From positions 1 to 64,000 of the forward strand of contig DATJPD010000183.1 of assembly GCA_035506575.1 (NCBI GenBank): 64,000 bases of DNA, in the 5' to 3' direction. Position 1 is the stretch's first letter, and the number at the start of each line of letters is the position of its first letter. Made by a program: the position numbers and the translations under genes. Under the pieces are notes generated by a model. The model saw nothing but the letters and a program-made list of their open reading frames with translations. It was not told the DNA's origin and ran no database searches. This stretch comes from DATJPD01 sp035506575. GTDB taxonomy: Bacteria; Pseudomonadota; Alphaproteobacteria; CACIAM-22H2. Below are positions 41,927 through 50,277 of this stretch, one piece after another.

Positions 41927-41933
41927 TAGACGG

Positions 41934-41976
41934 CCTCTGGACCGTCGCGCAACGTGCGGCCATGATCCTCTGGACC
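41934..41976. repeat. Direct repeat CCTCTGGACC in the creatinase/cupin divergent gap
   Basis: CCTCTGGACC occurs at 41934-41943 and again at 41967-41976, 33 bases apart (about three helical turns), within the 61-base gap between two divergent genes. This spacing suits a dimeric regulator binding one face of DNA, but it could be chance. Confidence 0.4.
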
Positions 41977-41987
41977 AGGAGACCAGG

Positions 41988-42506
41988 ATGAGCAACAGGC
42001 CAGACGTTCCGCCGATCCGTCGCGTCGTGACCGGGCACGACGCCGACCATACCGCCAAAGTCATCATGGACGCTCCGGCGACGAACACGAAGTACTCGCC
42101 GTCGGGCAACGTGTCGACCATGATCTGGTGCACGGACGGGGCACCCGCGGATATCGCGATCGGCGAGCAGGTCGAGGACCTGGGCGCCCGCATTCTCGGC
42201 ACGGCCCCGCCTGCGAATGGGACACGGTTTGCGGTGATCGATTTTCCGCCCGGCAACAAGGCGGTCATGCACCGGACCGAGACGGTCGATTACGTGATCT
42301 GCCTTGCGGGCGAGATCGAGATGGACATGGACCGGTCCACGGTGAAGCTGCGCGCCGGCGACGTCATGGTCCAGCGCGGCACCAACCATGCGTGGGCGAA
42401 CCGCGGCAGCGCCCCGGCGCGGCTGGCGTTCGTTCTGATCGACGCAAAGCCCCTCGGCATCGGCCATCCCGTGACCGGGACGGCCAATGCCGCGTCCTCG
42501 CATTGA
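41988..42506 (+). CDS. Cupin-domain protein
   Basis: 172-residue single-cupin protein. The barrel core is seen in FPPGNKAVMHRTETVDYVIC, followed by LAGEIEMDMD and the second motif around LRAGDVMVQRGTNHAWANRG. Only some of the usual His/Glu metal ligands are present (one His in motif 1, one in motif 2), so the metal site may be incomplete. AGGAGACC sits just before the ATG. It is divergent from the creatinase-fold gene and ends 6 bases from the ABC permease. Function unknown; small cupins in such islands are often dioxygenases, isomerases or binding proteins. Confidence 0.8.
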   Translation: MSNRPDVPPIRRVVTGHDADHTAKVIMDAPATNTKYSPSGNVSTMIWCTDGAPADIAIGEQVEDLGARILGTAPPANGTRFAVIDFPPGNKAVMHRTETVDYVICLAGEIEMDMDRSTVKLRAGDVMVQRGTNHAWANRGSAPARLAFVLIDAKPLGIGHPVTGTANAASSH

Positions 42507-42512
42507 CCACCC

Positions 42513-43637
42513 TCAGGCGGATTGGGCCGCGACCGACCGAAAGCGCAGCAAGGCAAACCCGAAAAACACGCCGCCCGCGAGTGCCACAAACAGGAAATTC
42601 GGCCACACCACGTCAAATCCGGCGCCGCGATAGAGAATGGCCTGAGCGAAGGACACGAAATGGGTTGAGGGCGAGGCCCGCATGGCCGTGGCAAGCCAGT
42701 GCGGCATGCTCTCCAGCGGCGTGTTGCTGCCCGACAGGATCACCATGGGTGCGTAGATCAGCATGAAGATCAGCCCCAGCTGCGGCATCGAGCGGCAGAT
42801 GGTGCCGATGAAGATCCCGATGGCCGTCGCAAAGAACAGGTAGATCGCCGCGCCGACGAGGAACAGCGGGATCGAGCCGGCGATCGGAACGCCGAGCAGC
42901 GTCTGCACGACGACATACAGCGAGATCCCGGTCGCCACCGTGATCACGAGACCGTTGGCCCAGACCTTCGCCATGGCGATCTCGAAGGGTGTGAGCGGCA
43001 TCACCAGCAGGTGATCCATCGTCCCATGCTCGCGCTCGCGGATCACCGCCGCCCCGGCGAGGATGATCGCCAGCATGGTGACGTTGTTGATGATGCCCAT
43101 CACGCTGGCGAACCACGATGTTTCGACATTCGGATTGAATTCGATATGCGTCTCGAGGTTCACCGGCGATGGCCGCGCAGCGCTGTCCCGGGACAGGAAG
43201 TCATTGATTTCGGTCGTGATGATCTGTTGCGCGTAGCCCGCGCCGATTCCCGCGTGGACCATGGCCGTCGCGTCGACGTTGAGCTGGAGAGCGGGCCCGC
43301 GCCCGCCCAGCACGTCGCGCTGAAAATTCGGCGGAATGTCGAGGACGAAGGTATAGGTGCCGTCGTTCATCCGCGGAATGATTTCGCGCTCGGCGATCAT
43401 CCGCGGGTTGAGAAAATAGGGCGGCAAAAAGGCATGCGCGATGCGGCGCGACAGCTCCGATTGATCCTCATCGGCGATGGCGATCGAGCCGTTGTGCAGC
43501 TCCTGCGAATAGCTCCGCGCCTGGCTGGTCACCGCGATCGTGAAGGAATAGATCACCAGCCCGATGAGCACGACGTCGTGCAAGAAGCTGCGCAGTTCCT
43601 TGGTGCCGAGCCAGAAGATATTCGACAGCTTGCGCAT
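42513..43637 (-). CDS. ABC-2 type permease (YhhJ/YbhR-like)
   Basis: 374-residue inner-membrane permease with one N-terminal helix, a large periplasmic domain (about residues 45-170), then five hydrophobic helices. REREHGTMDHLLVMPLTPFE is the signature cytoplasmic loop of this family. It is the third gene of an HlyD - RbbA-type - permease operon, 9 bases after the ATP-binding gene. Together they form a transporter like E. coli YhiI-RbbA-YhhJ, usually predicted to export drugs or envelope molecules. The substrate is unknown. Confidence 0.9.
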   Translation of the reverse strand: MRKLSNIFWLGTKELRSFLHDVVLIGLVIYSFTIAVTSQARSYSQELHNGSIAIADEDQSELSRRIAHAFLPPYFLNPRMIAEREIIPRMNDGTYTFVLDIPPNFQRDVLGGRGPALQLNVDATAMVHAGIGAGYAQQIITTEINDFLSRDSAARPSPVNLETHIEFNPNVETSWFASVMGIINNVTMLAIILAGAAVIREREHGTMDHLLVMPLTPFEIAMAKVWANGLVITVATGISLYVVVQTLLGVPIAGSIPLFLVGAAIYLFFATAIGIFIGTICRSMPQLGLIFMLIYAPMVILSGSNTPLESMPHWLATAMRASPSTHFVSFAQAILYRGAGFDVVWPNFLFVALAGGVFFGFALLRFRSVAAQSA

Positions 43638-43646
43638 CGGTAACTC

Positions 43647-46388
43647 TCAGCGCGCCTGCTTGGGAAGCAGCAGCAGGCTCAGGAGGACGAGACCGGGGAT
43701 GAACAGGGCGAGGCGCGCCATGTCGCCCGCCACGTCCGCGAACACGAGCCCCTTGGTGAAGGTCCCGACGCTCACCGGGACGAAATAGGTCATCGGGAAA
43801 AGCTGCCCGATCACGCGGCCCGCGCCGGCGATCGAGGATGCCGGCGTGCGCATGCCGGAGAACTGCGTCGCCGGCAGAAACGTCAGGATCGCCGTGCCGA
43901 ACACGGCCGCGATCTGGCTACGGCTGAAGGCGGAGACGAGCATGCCATAGGCGGTCGTCGCCCCCACGTAGATCGCGACGCCGACGAGCAGGGCCGGAAA
44001 GCTTCCTTTGAGCGGCACCTGGAAGACGAACAATGCCATCAGGTAGAGAAGGGCGAAATTGAGCATTGCGATGGCAATATAGGGAAGCTGCTTGCCGAGC
44101 AGGAATTCGAGCCGGGTCACCGGGGTGACATACAGATTCGTGATCGAGCCGAGCTCCTTTTCCCGCACCACGGCGAGCGCCATCAAGATCGCGGGGAACA
44201 CCGCCAACAGGAGGCAGATCGTCGTCGGCACCATGGCGTAGATGCTGTCGAAGTCCTGGTTGTACTTGAACCTTGTCTCGATCGCGGCCGCTGGTGGCCG
44301 GGAGGGCAGGGTCGTCTTTACGATGGGGTCCGCGAGATAGAGCTGATGCATTCCCTGCACATATCCGCGGATTGTCTCCGCGCGGAACGGCATCGCGCCG
44401 TCGATCCATGCTCCGACCCAGGTGGGCCGTCCGCGCTTGATGTCCCTGCCGAAGCCGGGCGGGATTTCGACCGCAAGCGAGACGTCACCGCTCTGAAGGC
44501 GGCGATTCATCTCGGCATGATCGGCGATCGGCGCCTTCTCGACGAAGTAGGCAGACCCGCGAAGCTCCTCGAGATAGGCGCGGCTTTCGGGCGAATGGTC
44601 ATAGTCGAGGACGGCGAAGGTCAGGTCATTGACGTCGGTTGAAATCCCGAATCCGAAGACCAGCATCAGGAGGCAGGTGCCGAGAAGCGCAAAGCCCAGC
44701 CGGACCGGATCGCGGAGGAGCTCGAGCGTTTCGCGGATCGAGTAGGCGCGGAGGCGCTGCAAGCTGAACCAGGAATTGATGGCGGCACGCTCCGCCGGCC
44801 TGCGTGCCCCTGGATCCAGTGGCAGTGGGGCGGGGCCGGTGCCGGCCGCCGTGGCCGCCGCGTCTTCCAGAAACCCGATGAACGCATCCTCGAGTGTGGC
44901 AGCGCCGCGCGCGGCGATGAGACCGGACGGCGTATCGGTCGCCAACACCCGTCCCGAATCCATCAGCGACAACCGGTCGCATCGGGCGGCTTCGTTCATG
45001 AAATGTGTCGAGACGAAGATCGTCACCCCTTGCTTGCGCGAGAGGTCGATGAGCAGTTCCCAGAACCGGTCGCGGGCGAGCGGATCGACCCCCGACGTCG
45101 GCTCGTCGAGGATCAGCATCTCCGGCTCGTGAACGACCGCCACGGCCAGTGACAGCCGCTGCCGGATGCCGAGCGGCAGATTCTCGGTCAGATCGTCGAC
45201 GTAGTCCGCAAGCCCGAAACGCTCGATCAGATCCGCAATCCGAGCGGTGGCCCTGGGGGCCGGCAGATGGAACAGCCGGGCGTGGAGATCGAGATTCTGC
45301 CGGACCGTAAGCTCCGTATAGAGCGAAAATGACTGCGACATGTAGCCGACCCGATAGCGCGCGCTGACATCGGCCGCATCGAGGCGCCTGCCGAACAGTA
45401 GCGTCTCGCCTTCACTCGGCTGCAGGAGGCCGGTCAGCATCTTCATGGTGGTCGTCTTGCCGCAGCCGTTCGAGCCGACGAAGCCGAAGATCTCGCCGCG
45501 CTCGATGGTGAAGCTCACCCGGTCGACAGCGGTGAAGTCGCCGAAGCGGCAGGTCAGGTCGCGCGCCACGATGACGGGCTCGGTGCCATGGAGCTGTCGC
45601 GGCGGAATGCCCAGCGCTTGGTGGCCCCGCCGCATCTCCTTCGGGAGCAGAGCGATGAACGCCTCTTCGAGGGTCTGCGTGCCGGTATCTCTTTTGAGGT
45701 CCGCAGGCGTGCCGGTTGCCAGTACCTTGCCGGCGTTCATGGCCACCAGCCAGTCGAAACGCTCCGCCTCCTCCATGTAGGCCGTGGCGACGATCACGCT
45801 CATGCCGGTGCTGCGGGCGCGCATGCGGTCGATCAGCTCCCAAAACTGCCGGCGCGACAGCGGATCGACGCCGGTGGTCGGCTCATCGAGCACGAGCAGG
45901 TCGGGATCGTGGATCAAGGAGCAGCACAGGCCGAGCTTCTGTCGCATGCCGCCCGAAAGCTTCTTGGCGGCGCGGTCGGCAAACGGCGCCAGGCCCGTCG
46001 CGGCGAGCAGTTCGCGGATCCGCCAGTCCCGTTCAGCGCGCGACTGGCCGAACAGCCGGCCGAAGAACTCCACGTTCTCGCGTACGCTCAGGTCCGGGTA
46101 GAGGTTCTTGCCCAATCCCTGGGGCATATAGGCGATGCGCGGGCACACGGCGCCGCGATGCGCCGCATCTCCCATGTCGCCGCCCAGCACCTGAACGCGT
46201 CCCGACTGCAGCCGTCTGGCCCCGGACACGAGGCCGAGCAAGGCGGATTTCCCGACCCCGTCCGGCCCGATCAGGCCGACCATGCAGTCGGCCGGAACGT
46301 CGAGCGTCACACGGTCGAGGGCGAGGACCTTGCCGTAGCGCTGTGTAACCTGCTCGAGCCGGGCGACGGACTCGCTGTTCCGGCTCAT
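43647..46388 (-). CDS. Double-ABC ATPase / permease fusion (RbbA type)
   Basis: 913 residues: two ABC ATPase domains followed by an ABC-2 permease. ABC1 has Walker A GPDGVGKS, signature LSGGMRQK and Walker B LLVLDEPTTGVDP; ABC2 has GSNGCGKT, a degenerate signature LPLGIRQR and MLILDEPTSGVDP. The permease half starts near residue 565 with a helix (GFALLGTCLLMLVFGFGIS), a periplasmic domain and five more helices. The weak second signature suggests that the two sites are unequal. ATG 46388 overlaps the HlyD stop by 4 bases; a longer in-frame start exists upstream. In E. coli RbbA is described as a ribosome-bound ATPase, but this context points to export. Confidence 0.92.
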   Translation of the reverse strand: MSRNSESVARLEQVTQRYGKVLALDRVTLDVPADCMVGLIGPDGVGKSALLGLVSGARRLQSGRVQVLGGDMGDAAHRGAVCPRIAYMPQGLGKNLYPDLSVRENVEFFGRLFGQSRAERDWRIRELLAATGLAPFADRAAKKLSGGMRQKLGLCCSLIHDPDLLVLDEPTTGVDPLSRRQFWELIDRMRARSTGMSVIVATAYMEEAERFDWLVAMNAGKVLATGTPADLKRDTGTQTLEEAFIALLPKEMRRGHQALGIPPRQLHGTEPVIVARDLTCRFGDFTAVDRVSFTIERGEIFGFVGSNGCGKTTTMKMLTGLLQPSEGETLLFGRRLDAADVSARYRVGYMSQSFSLYTELTVRQNLDLHARLFHLPAPRATARIADLIERFGLADYVDDLTENLPLGIRQRLSLAVAVVHEPEMLILDEPTSGVDPLARDRFWELLIDLSRKQGVTIFVSTHFMNEAARCDRLSLMDSGRVLATDTPSGLIAARGAATLEDAFIGFLEDAAATAAGTGPAPLPLDPGARRPAERAAINSWFSLQRLRAYSIRETLELLRDPVRLGFALLGTCLLMLVFGFGISTDVNDLTFAVLDYDHSPESRAYLEELRGSAYFVEKAPIADHAEMNRRLQSGDVSLAVEIPPGFGRDIKRGRPTWVGAWIDGAMPFRAETIRGYVQGMHQLYLADPIVKTTLPSRPPAAAIETRFKYNQDFDSIYAMVPTTICLLLAVFPAILMALAVVREKELGSITNLYVTPVTRLEFLLGKQLPYIAIAMLNFALLYLMALFVFQVPLKGSFPALLVGVAIYVGATTAYGMLVSAFSRSQIAAVFGTAILTFLPATQFSGMRTPASSIAGAGRVIGQLFPMTYFVPVSVGTFTKGLVFADVAGDMARLALFIPGLVLLSLLLLPKQAR

Positions 46389-47482
46389 TGCGGCGCCGGA
46401 CCCTGCAGCCGCGCCGGCCACGCCACCGCCGGATCGAGCCTGACATACGCTTCGCCGGGCAGGCCGCTCCGGACCTCCTGGGCATGCGCCTTGAGCAGTT
46501 CGGGATCGATGCGCACCCGCACCCGGAACATGAGCTTGTCGCGTTCGGTTTTGGTCTCGACGGTTTTCGGCGTGAACTGTGCCTGGTCAGCCACAAACAC
46601 GACCTTGGCCGGGATCGGCCTATTGGGATAGGCGTCGAGCAGGATGCGGGCATCTGCGCCGACCTTGACCCGGCCGGCCTCCGCAGTCGGCAGATAGATG
46701 TCCATGTAGACATACGCAACATCGAGCATCGTGAATACCTTGCCGCCCGCTGCCAGCACCTCGCCGACATTAGCCACTCGGTATTGGATGCGTCCTAGTC
46801 GTGGCGCGACCAACGTGTTGTCGGCAATGTTGACCTGATAGAGCTCGACGTCGTGCCTGGCGGCTTCCAGCGCATGCTCTGCGGCACCGACGTTGTCGTT
46901 GGCCGCCTTGAACGCCGCCACGGCCCCGTCCACCTGCTGCTGCCGTTGATCGAGCAATTCCTTCGAGGCGAAGCCCTTGGGCGCGAGGAATTTAACTCGT
47001 TCCAGCTCCTGCTGTGTGAACACGAGTTGCGCCTTCTGCTGGTCGACATTGGCCCGTGCGGCGTCGAGAGTCCGTTGCGCCTGACGCACCACGGCCTCGC
47101 GATTGCGCAGCGTTGCTTCGAGATCCTGCGTGTCCATCACCGCCACCACTTGTCCGGGGCTGACCATGTCGCCTTCGTCGACGAGCAGCTTGGCGATGCG
47201 CCCGGCGAATTTGGTGTCGATGTCGATTTCGTCGGCTTCCGCCCGGCCATTGCCCGACGCGATGCCGGCCGGCAGCGCCGCATCTGACCGCAGCCACCAC
47301 GTGCCGATGCCGCCGGCCGCGATCAGGAGGAGTGCCACGGCGATCAGGCTGCCCCGCAGCTTGCGCCGGCCGGCCCGCCTGGGTGCGACGACGGCGGGCA
47401 GCGTCGCGGGGGAGGCTGGGATGACCTCCGACGGCGTGGCTGCTTTGTCGGGGCGAATGTCGAGCGGCATGTTCGTCGGCAT
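46385..47482 (-). CDS. HlyD-family periplasmic adaptor (YhiI-like)
   Basis: 365-residue membrane-fusion protein. One membrane helix lies near residues 43-63 (LIAVALLLIAAGGIGTWWL). A lipoyl-like half follows (VDEGDMVSPGQVVAVMDTQD), then a long coiled-coil hairpin (about 105-210) and the second lipoyl half (IADNTLVAPRLGRIQYRV). It bridges the RbbA-type and YhhJ-like transporter to the outer membrane. It is the first gene of the operon; two FNR/FixK-type boxes lie 62 and 102 bases upstream of its start, so expression is probably activated at low oxygen. Confidence 0.92.
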   Translation of the reverse strand: MPTNMPLDIRPDKAATPSEVIPASPATLPAVVAPRRAGRRKLRGSLIAVALLLIAAGGIGTWWLRSDAALPAGIASGNGRAEADEIDIDTKFAGRIAKLLVDEGDMVSPGQVVAVMDTQDLEATLRNREAVVRQAQRTLDAARANVDQQKAQLVFTQQELERVKFLAPKGFASKELLDQRQQQVDGAVAAFKAANDNVGAAEHALEAARHDVELYQVNIADNTLVAPRLGRIQYRVANVGEVLAAGGKVFTMLDVAYVYMDIYLPTAEAGRVKVGADARILLDAYPNRPIPAKVVFVADQAQFTPKTVETKTERDKLMFRVRVRIDPELLKAHAQEVRSGLPGEAYVRLDPAVAWPARLQGPAPQ

Positions 47483-47543
47483 GAGAAGGCGTCCGCGGGC
47501 GCGATGATGCGGGTAAACCTACGAAAGCGGGCCGCCAACCACA

Positions 47544-47557
47544 TTGATCTGGCTCAA
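47544..47557. promoter_or_regulatory. FNR/FixK-type box, proximal, HlyD operon
   Basis: TTGATCTGGCTCAA (TTGA-N6-TCAA). Its centre at 47550.5 is 68 bases upstream of ATG 47482, so a start site 41.5 bases downstream would give a 27-base leader, the usual geometry for FNR/FixK activation. Confidence 0.75.
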
Positions 47558-47583
47558 TCTCGCGGCTGCAGCATGCGCCGAAT

Positions 47584-47597
47584 TTGATCTGTATCAA
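47584..47597. promoter_or_regulatory. FNR/FixK-type box, distal, HlyD operon
   Basis: TTGATCTGTATCAA, with perfect TTGAT and ATCAA half-sites. It lies 40 bases upstream of the proximal box (about four helical turns), as in tandem activated promoters. Confidence 0.8.
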
Positions 47598-47732
47598 AGA
47601 CGGGGGGCCCCTCGGGATCGTAGGGTGGCGTTGTCGTGCTTCTTCTCCCCCCGAAGCACGGCAAATTGGCTCCGCCCGGCGCCATCGCGCCGGGCGGGGT
47701 CTACTCTTTTCTCTCTTTCCCGCCCCGTTTCC

Positions 47733-49586
47733 TCAGATCGCGCGACTGGCTGCGGCCGGCAGGCTGGGTGGCTGGGTATGCCTGAGGCCGGCGGCAACCC
47801 GGCGGAGCTTGTCTTCGTCCAGCGTTTCCTGCGCCAGGAGATCCTTGGCGCCGGTTTCGAGTGCTGCGCGGTTCGCCTGCAGGATCGCGAGCGCGCGGCC
47901 GAAGGCCCGGTCGACGATGTCGCGCACCGCCTGGTCGATCCGTGCTGCGGTCTCTTCGCTGTACCGGCGAGGCTGCCAGGCGGCGGATCCGGGCGTGGGC
48001 AGGAACGTCGAGGGTTCGGCCTCGTAGGCGATCTGGCCCAATTCCGCGGTCATGCCGAAGCGGGTGACCATGTTGTGCGCTATATCCGTAGCCTTGTTGA
48101 GGTCGTCGGCCGCTCCGGTGGAGACTTGCGGAAAGATGAGGCTCTCCGCGGCCCGGCCGCCGAGCAGCACCGCGATCTTGTTCTCGAGCTCGTCCTTCGA
48201 CATGAGGAAGCGGTCTTCGGTCGGCCGCTGGATGGTGTAGCCGAGGGCGCTGACGCCGCGCGGAATGATCGACACTTTGTGCACGGGATCGGTTCCCGGC
48301 AGGGCCATGGCGACGATAGCGTGGCCCATCTCGTGATGGGCAATGACCTGGCGCTCCTGTGGATTTAAGATCCGGTTGCGCTTCTCGAGCCCGGCAACGA
48401 TCCGTTCGATCGCCTGGGTAAAGTCGTCGAGCGTGATCGCCGTGGCGGCACGGCGGGTGGCTAGCAAGGCGGCTTCGTTGACGAGATTGGCGAGGTCGGC
48501 GCCGGTGAAGCCCGGGGTGAGGGCCGCGACTTCGCCGACGTTCAGATCGGGCGCCAATTGCACCTTGCGGAGATGCACATTCAAAATCTCGACTCGGCCT
48601 TTCTTGTCCGGCCGGTCGACAAGCACCTGGCGATCGAACCGTCCGGCGCGCAACAGCGCCGGGTCCAGGATCTCCGGGCGGTTCGTCGCGGCCAGAAGCA
48701 CGATCCCGCTGCTGGCGTCGAACCCGTCGAGCTCTGCCAGGAGCTGGTTCAATGTCTGCTCCTTCTCGTCGTGGCCGCCCAGCATGAACGTGCCGCGGGC
48801 GCGGCCAAGCGCATCGAGCTCGTCGATGAAGATGATGCAGGGCGCGTGGCCGCGCGCCTGGTCGAAGAGGTCGCGCACCCGCGCGGCGCCGACGCCGACG
48901 AACATCTCGACGAATTCCGAGCCGCTGATCGAGAAGAACGGCACGCCGGCCTCGCCGGCCACGGCGCGGGCGAGCAACGTCTTGCCCGTGCCGGGCGGAC
49001 CGACCAGCAGAATGCCCTTCGGGAGGCGCGCGCCGAGGCGCCCGTATTTGTCGGGCGCTTTCAGGAAGCCGATGACCTCCTTCAGCTCGTCCTTGGCCTC
49101 GTCGACCCCGGCCACGTCGGCGAAGGTCACCTTCGTATTCTTTTCGACATAAACCTTGGCGCGGCTCTTGCCGATCGACATGAGCCCGCCGGCCTGGCGC
49201 TCGAGCATCGGCCGCAGCAGGAATAGCCAGATCAGGACGAACCCCGCGGTGGGCAGGATCCAGCCCATCAGGCTCTTGAAGAGGCCGGAGGAGGGAAGGC
49301 CGTAGAACTTGACGTTGTGCTTGGCCAGGTCCTCCGCCATTCCGGGCTCGACCCGCTCGGTCACGAACTGCGTCTTGTTCGCTTCGGTCGGCTCCTTAAG
49401 GGTGCCGACGATCTGGTCCTGGCCGACGCCGACCTCGGCGATCTTGCCGCTTTCGAGGAGGGACTGGAATTCGTTATAGGTGATGGTTTCCGTGCGCTGC
49501 ATCTCGGTCATCCAGTCGCGCAGCAGGATGACGCCCAACATGGCGAGCAGGAAATACCAGAAGTGGATCTGCGCCTTGCGGTCCAT
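47733..49586 (-). CDS. ftsH: FtsH-type ATP-dependent membrane zinc protease
   Basis: 617-residue membrane AAA protease that degrades misfolded or short-lived membrane and regulatory proteins. It has two helices (residues 8-24 and about 107-126) flanking a periplasmic domain, then AAA with Walker A GPPGTGKT (about 198), Walker B IIFIDELDALG and second-region SRH ATNRPEILDPALLRAGRFDR, and the zinc site HHEMGH (about 416-421). The complete motif set argues for an active enzyme. It is probably an accessory copy, because it sits in the low-oxygen gene set and not next to hflKC or folP. It lies 143 bases after DUF3775, same strand, and may share its promoter. Confidence 0.93.
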   Translation of the reverse strand: MDRKAQIHFWYFLLAMLGVILLRDWMTEMQRTETITYNEFQSLLESGKIAEVGVGQDQIVGTLKEPTEANKTQFVTERVEPGMAEDLAKHNVKFYGLPSSGLFKSLMGWILPTAGFVLIWLFLLRPMLERQAGGLMSIGKSRAKVYVEKNTKVTFADVAGVDEAKDELKEVIGFLKAPDKYGRLGARLPKGILLVGPPGTGKTLLARAVAGEAGVPFFSISGSEFVEMFVGVGAARVRDLFDQARGHAPCIIFIDELDALGRARGTFMLGGHDEKEQTLNQLLAELDGFDASSGIVLLAATNRPEILDPALLRAGRFDRQVLVDRPDKKGRVEILNVHLRKVQLAPDLNVGEVAALTPGFTGADLANLVNEAALLATRRAATAITLDDFTQAIERIVAGLEKRNRILNPQERQVIAHHEMGHAIVAMALPGTDPVHKVSIIPRGVSALGYTIQRPTEDRFLMSKDELENKIAVLLGGRAAESLIFPQVSTGAADDLNKATDIAHNMVTRFGMTAELGQIAYEAEPSTFLPTPGSAAWQPRRYSEETAARIDQAVRDIVDRAFGRALAILQANRAALETGAKDLLAQETLDEDKLRRVAAGLRHTQPPSLPAAASRAI

Positions 49587-49729
49587 TCGGGACTGGGCCG
49601 GGCGTTAATGCAGCGGGTCCGTGAGCTGGAGCAATGCAACCTGGGCCGGCCCCGACACCGAACCCGGGAAACCGCTCGCAAGCGCCGTCAGGACGAACGG
49701 CGAGGCACACAGAAGCTTGAGATTGCCCA

Positions 49730-50149
49730 TCACAGGTGCTCACGCTCGAAATCGCTCGCGGACCAGCCGAACTTGGCCAGACCCTCGGCGAGGTAATCGG
49801 CCAGGAGCGGGGTGCCCAGGAGATACTCGGCCGTTCGCTCGTTGTGTTCCTGGCGCGCGATCTTGAGCGCTTCCGGCCAATCGGAGCGATCGAAATCGCC
49901 GCGCCCCGACCACATCAGGGCAACGAGCTCGCATTGCTCGTCGATGTCGAGCTCGCGGACGTAGCTCCGCAGCTCGTTGTACACCGGGTCGTCGCGCGTT
50001 TCGGAGAGTACTTCGCGAAATCCGTCGTCGATCGCGTCGGAGCCGGAGGCGCCATCCACCGAGCCCTCCTTGGCGTCGAACTGCCGGGCCTTGACGATGA
50101 TGCGGCTGACTTTCGTCAAATCAATGGACGGACGCGAGTTCTTGGTCAT
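49730..50149 (-). CDS. DUF3775 family protein
   Basis: 139-residue soluble acidic protein matching DUF3775 in shape. The conserved part reads LRSYVRELDIDEQCELVALM (about residues 65-84), followed by MWSGRGDF and a C-terminal LLGTPLLADYLAEGLAKFGW. ATG 50149 has GAGGAG upstream and fits better than a longer in-frame start at 50209. Its function is unknown; such proteins recur in alphaproteobacterial low-oxygen and stress gene sets. Two FNR/FixK-type boxes lie between it and the divergent phosphorylase gene. Confidence 0.8.
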   Translation of the reverse strand: MTKNSRPSIDLTKVSRIIVKARQFDAKEGSVDGASGSDAIDDGFREVLSETRDDPVYNELRSYVRELDIDEQCELVALMWSGRGDFDRSDWPEALKIARQEHNERTAEYLLGTPLLADYLAEGLAKFGWSASDFEREHL

Positions 50150-50208
50150 GGCGGGGGCTCCTCGGCTGGCGAATGCTGGCAGTATCGGCCCCGTACGGGG
50201 GGCCGGCA

Positions 50209-50222
50209 TTGACCTAAGTCAA
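50209..50222. promoter_or_regulatory. FNR/FixK-type box 1, DUF3775/phosphorylase divergent promoter
   Basis: TTGACCTAAGTCAA, a near-perfect palindrome of TTGAC/GTCAA. Its centre is 66 bases before DUF3775 ATG 50149 and 62 bases before phosphorylase ATG 50278, giving leaders of about 20-25 bases in either direction at -41.5. Confidence 0.78.
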
Positions 50223-50230
50223 ACAGACGA

Positions 50231-50244
50231 TTGATGGAAATCAA
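50231..50244. promoter_or_regulatory. FNR/FixK-type box 2, DUF3775/phosphorylase divergent promoter
   Basis: TTGATGGAAATCAA, perfect TTGAT/ATCAA half-sites, 22 bases from box 1. For DUF3775 it would sit at -41.5 of a start site with a 47-base leader; for the phosphorylase it is too close to be a class II site. Confidence 0.8.
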
Positions 50245-50277
50245 TGCGGTGGCGGATCCGGCGACGTCCAATCGCAC

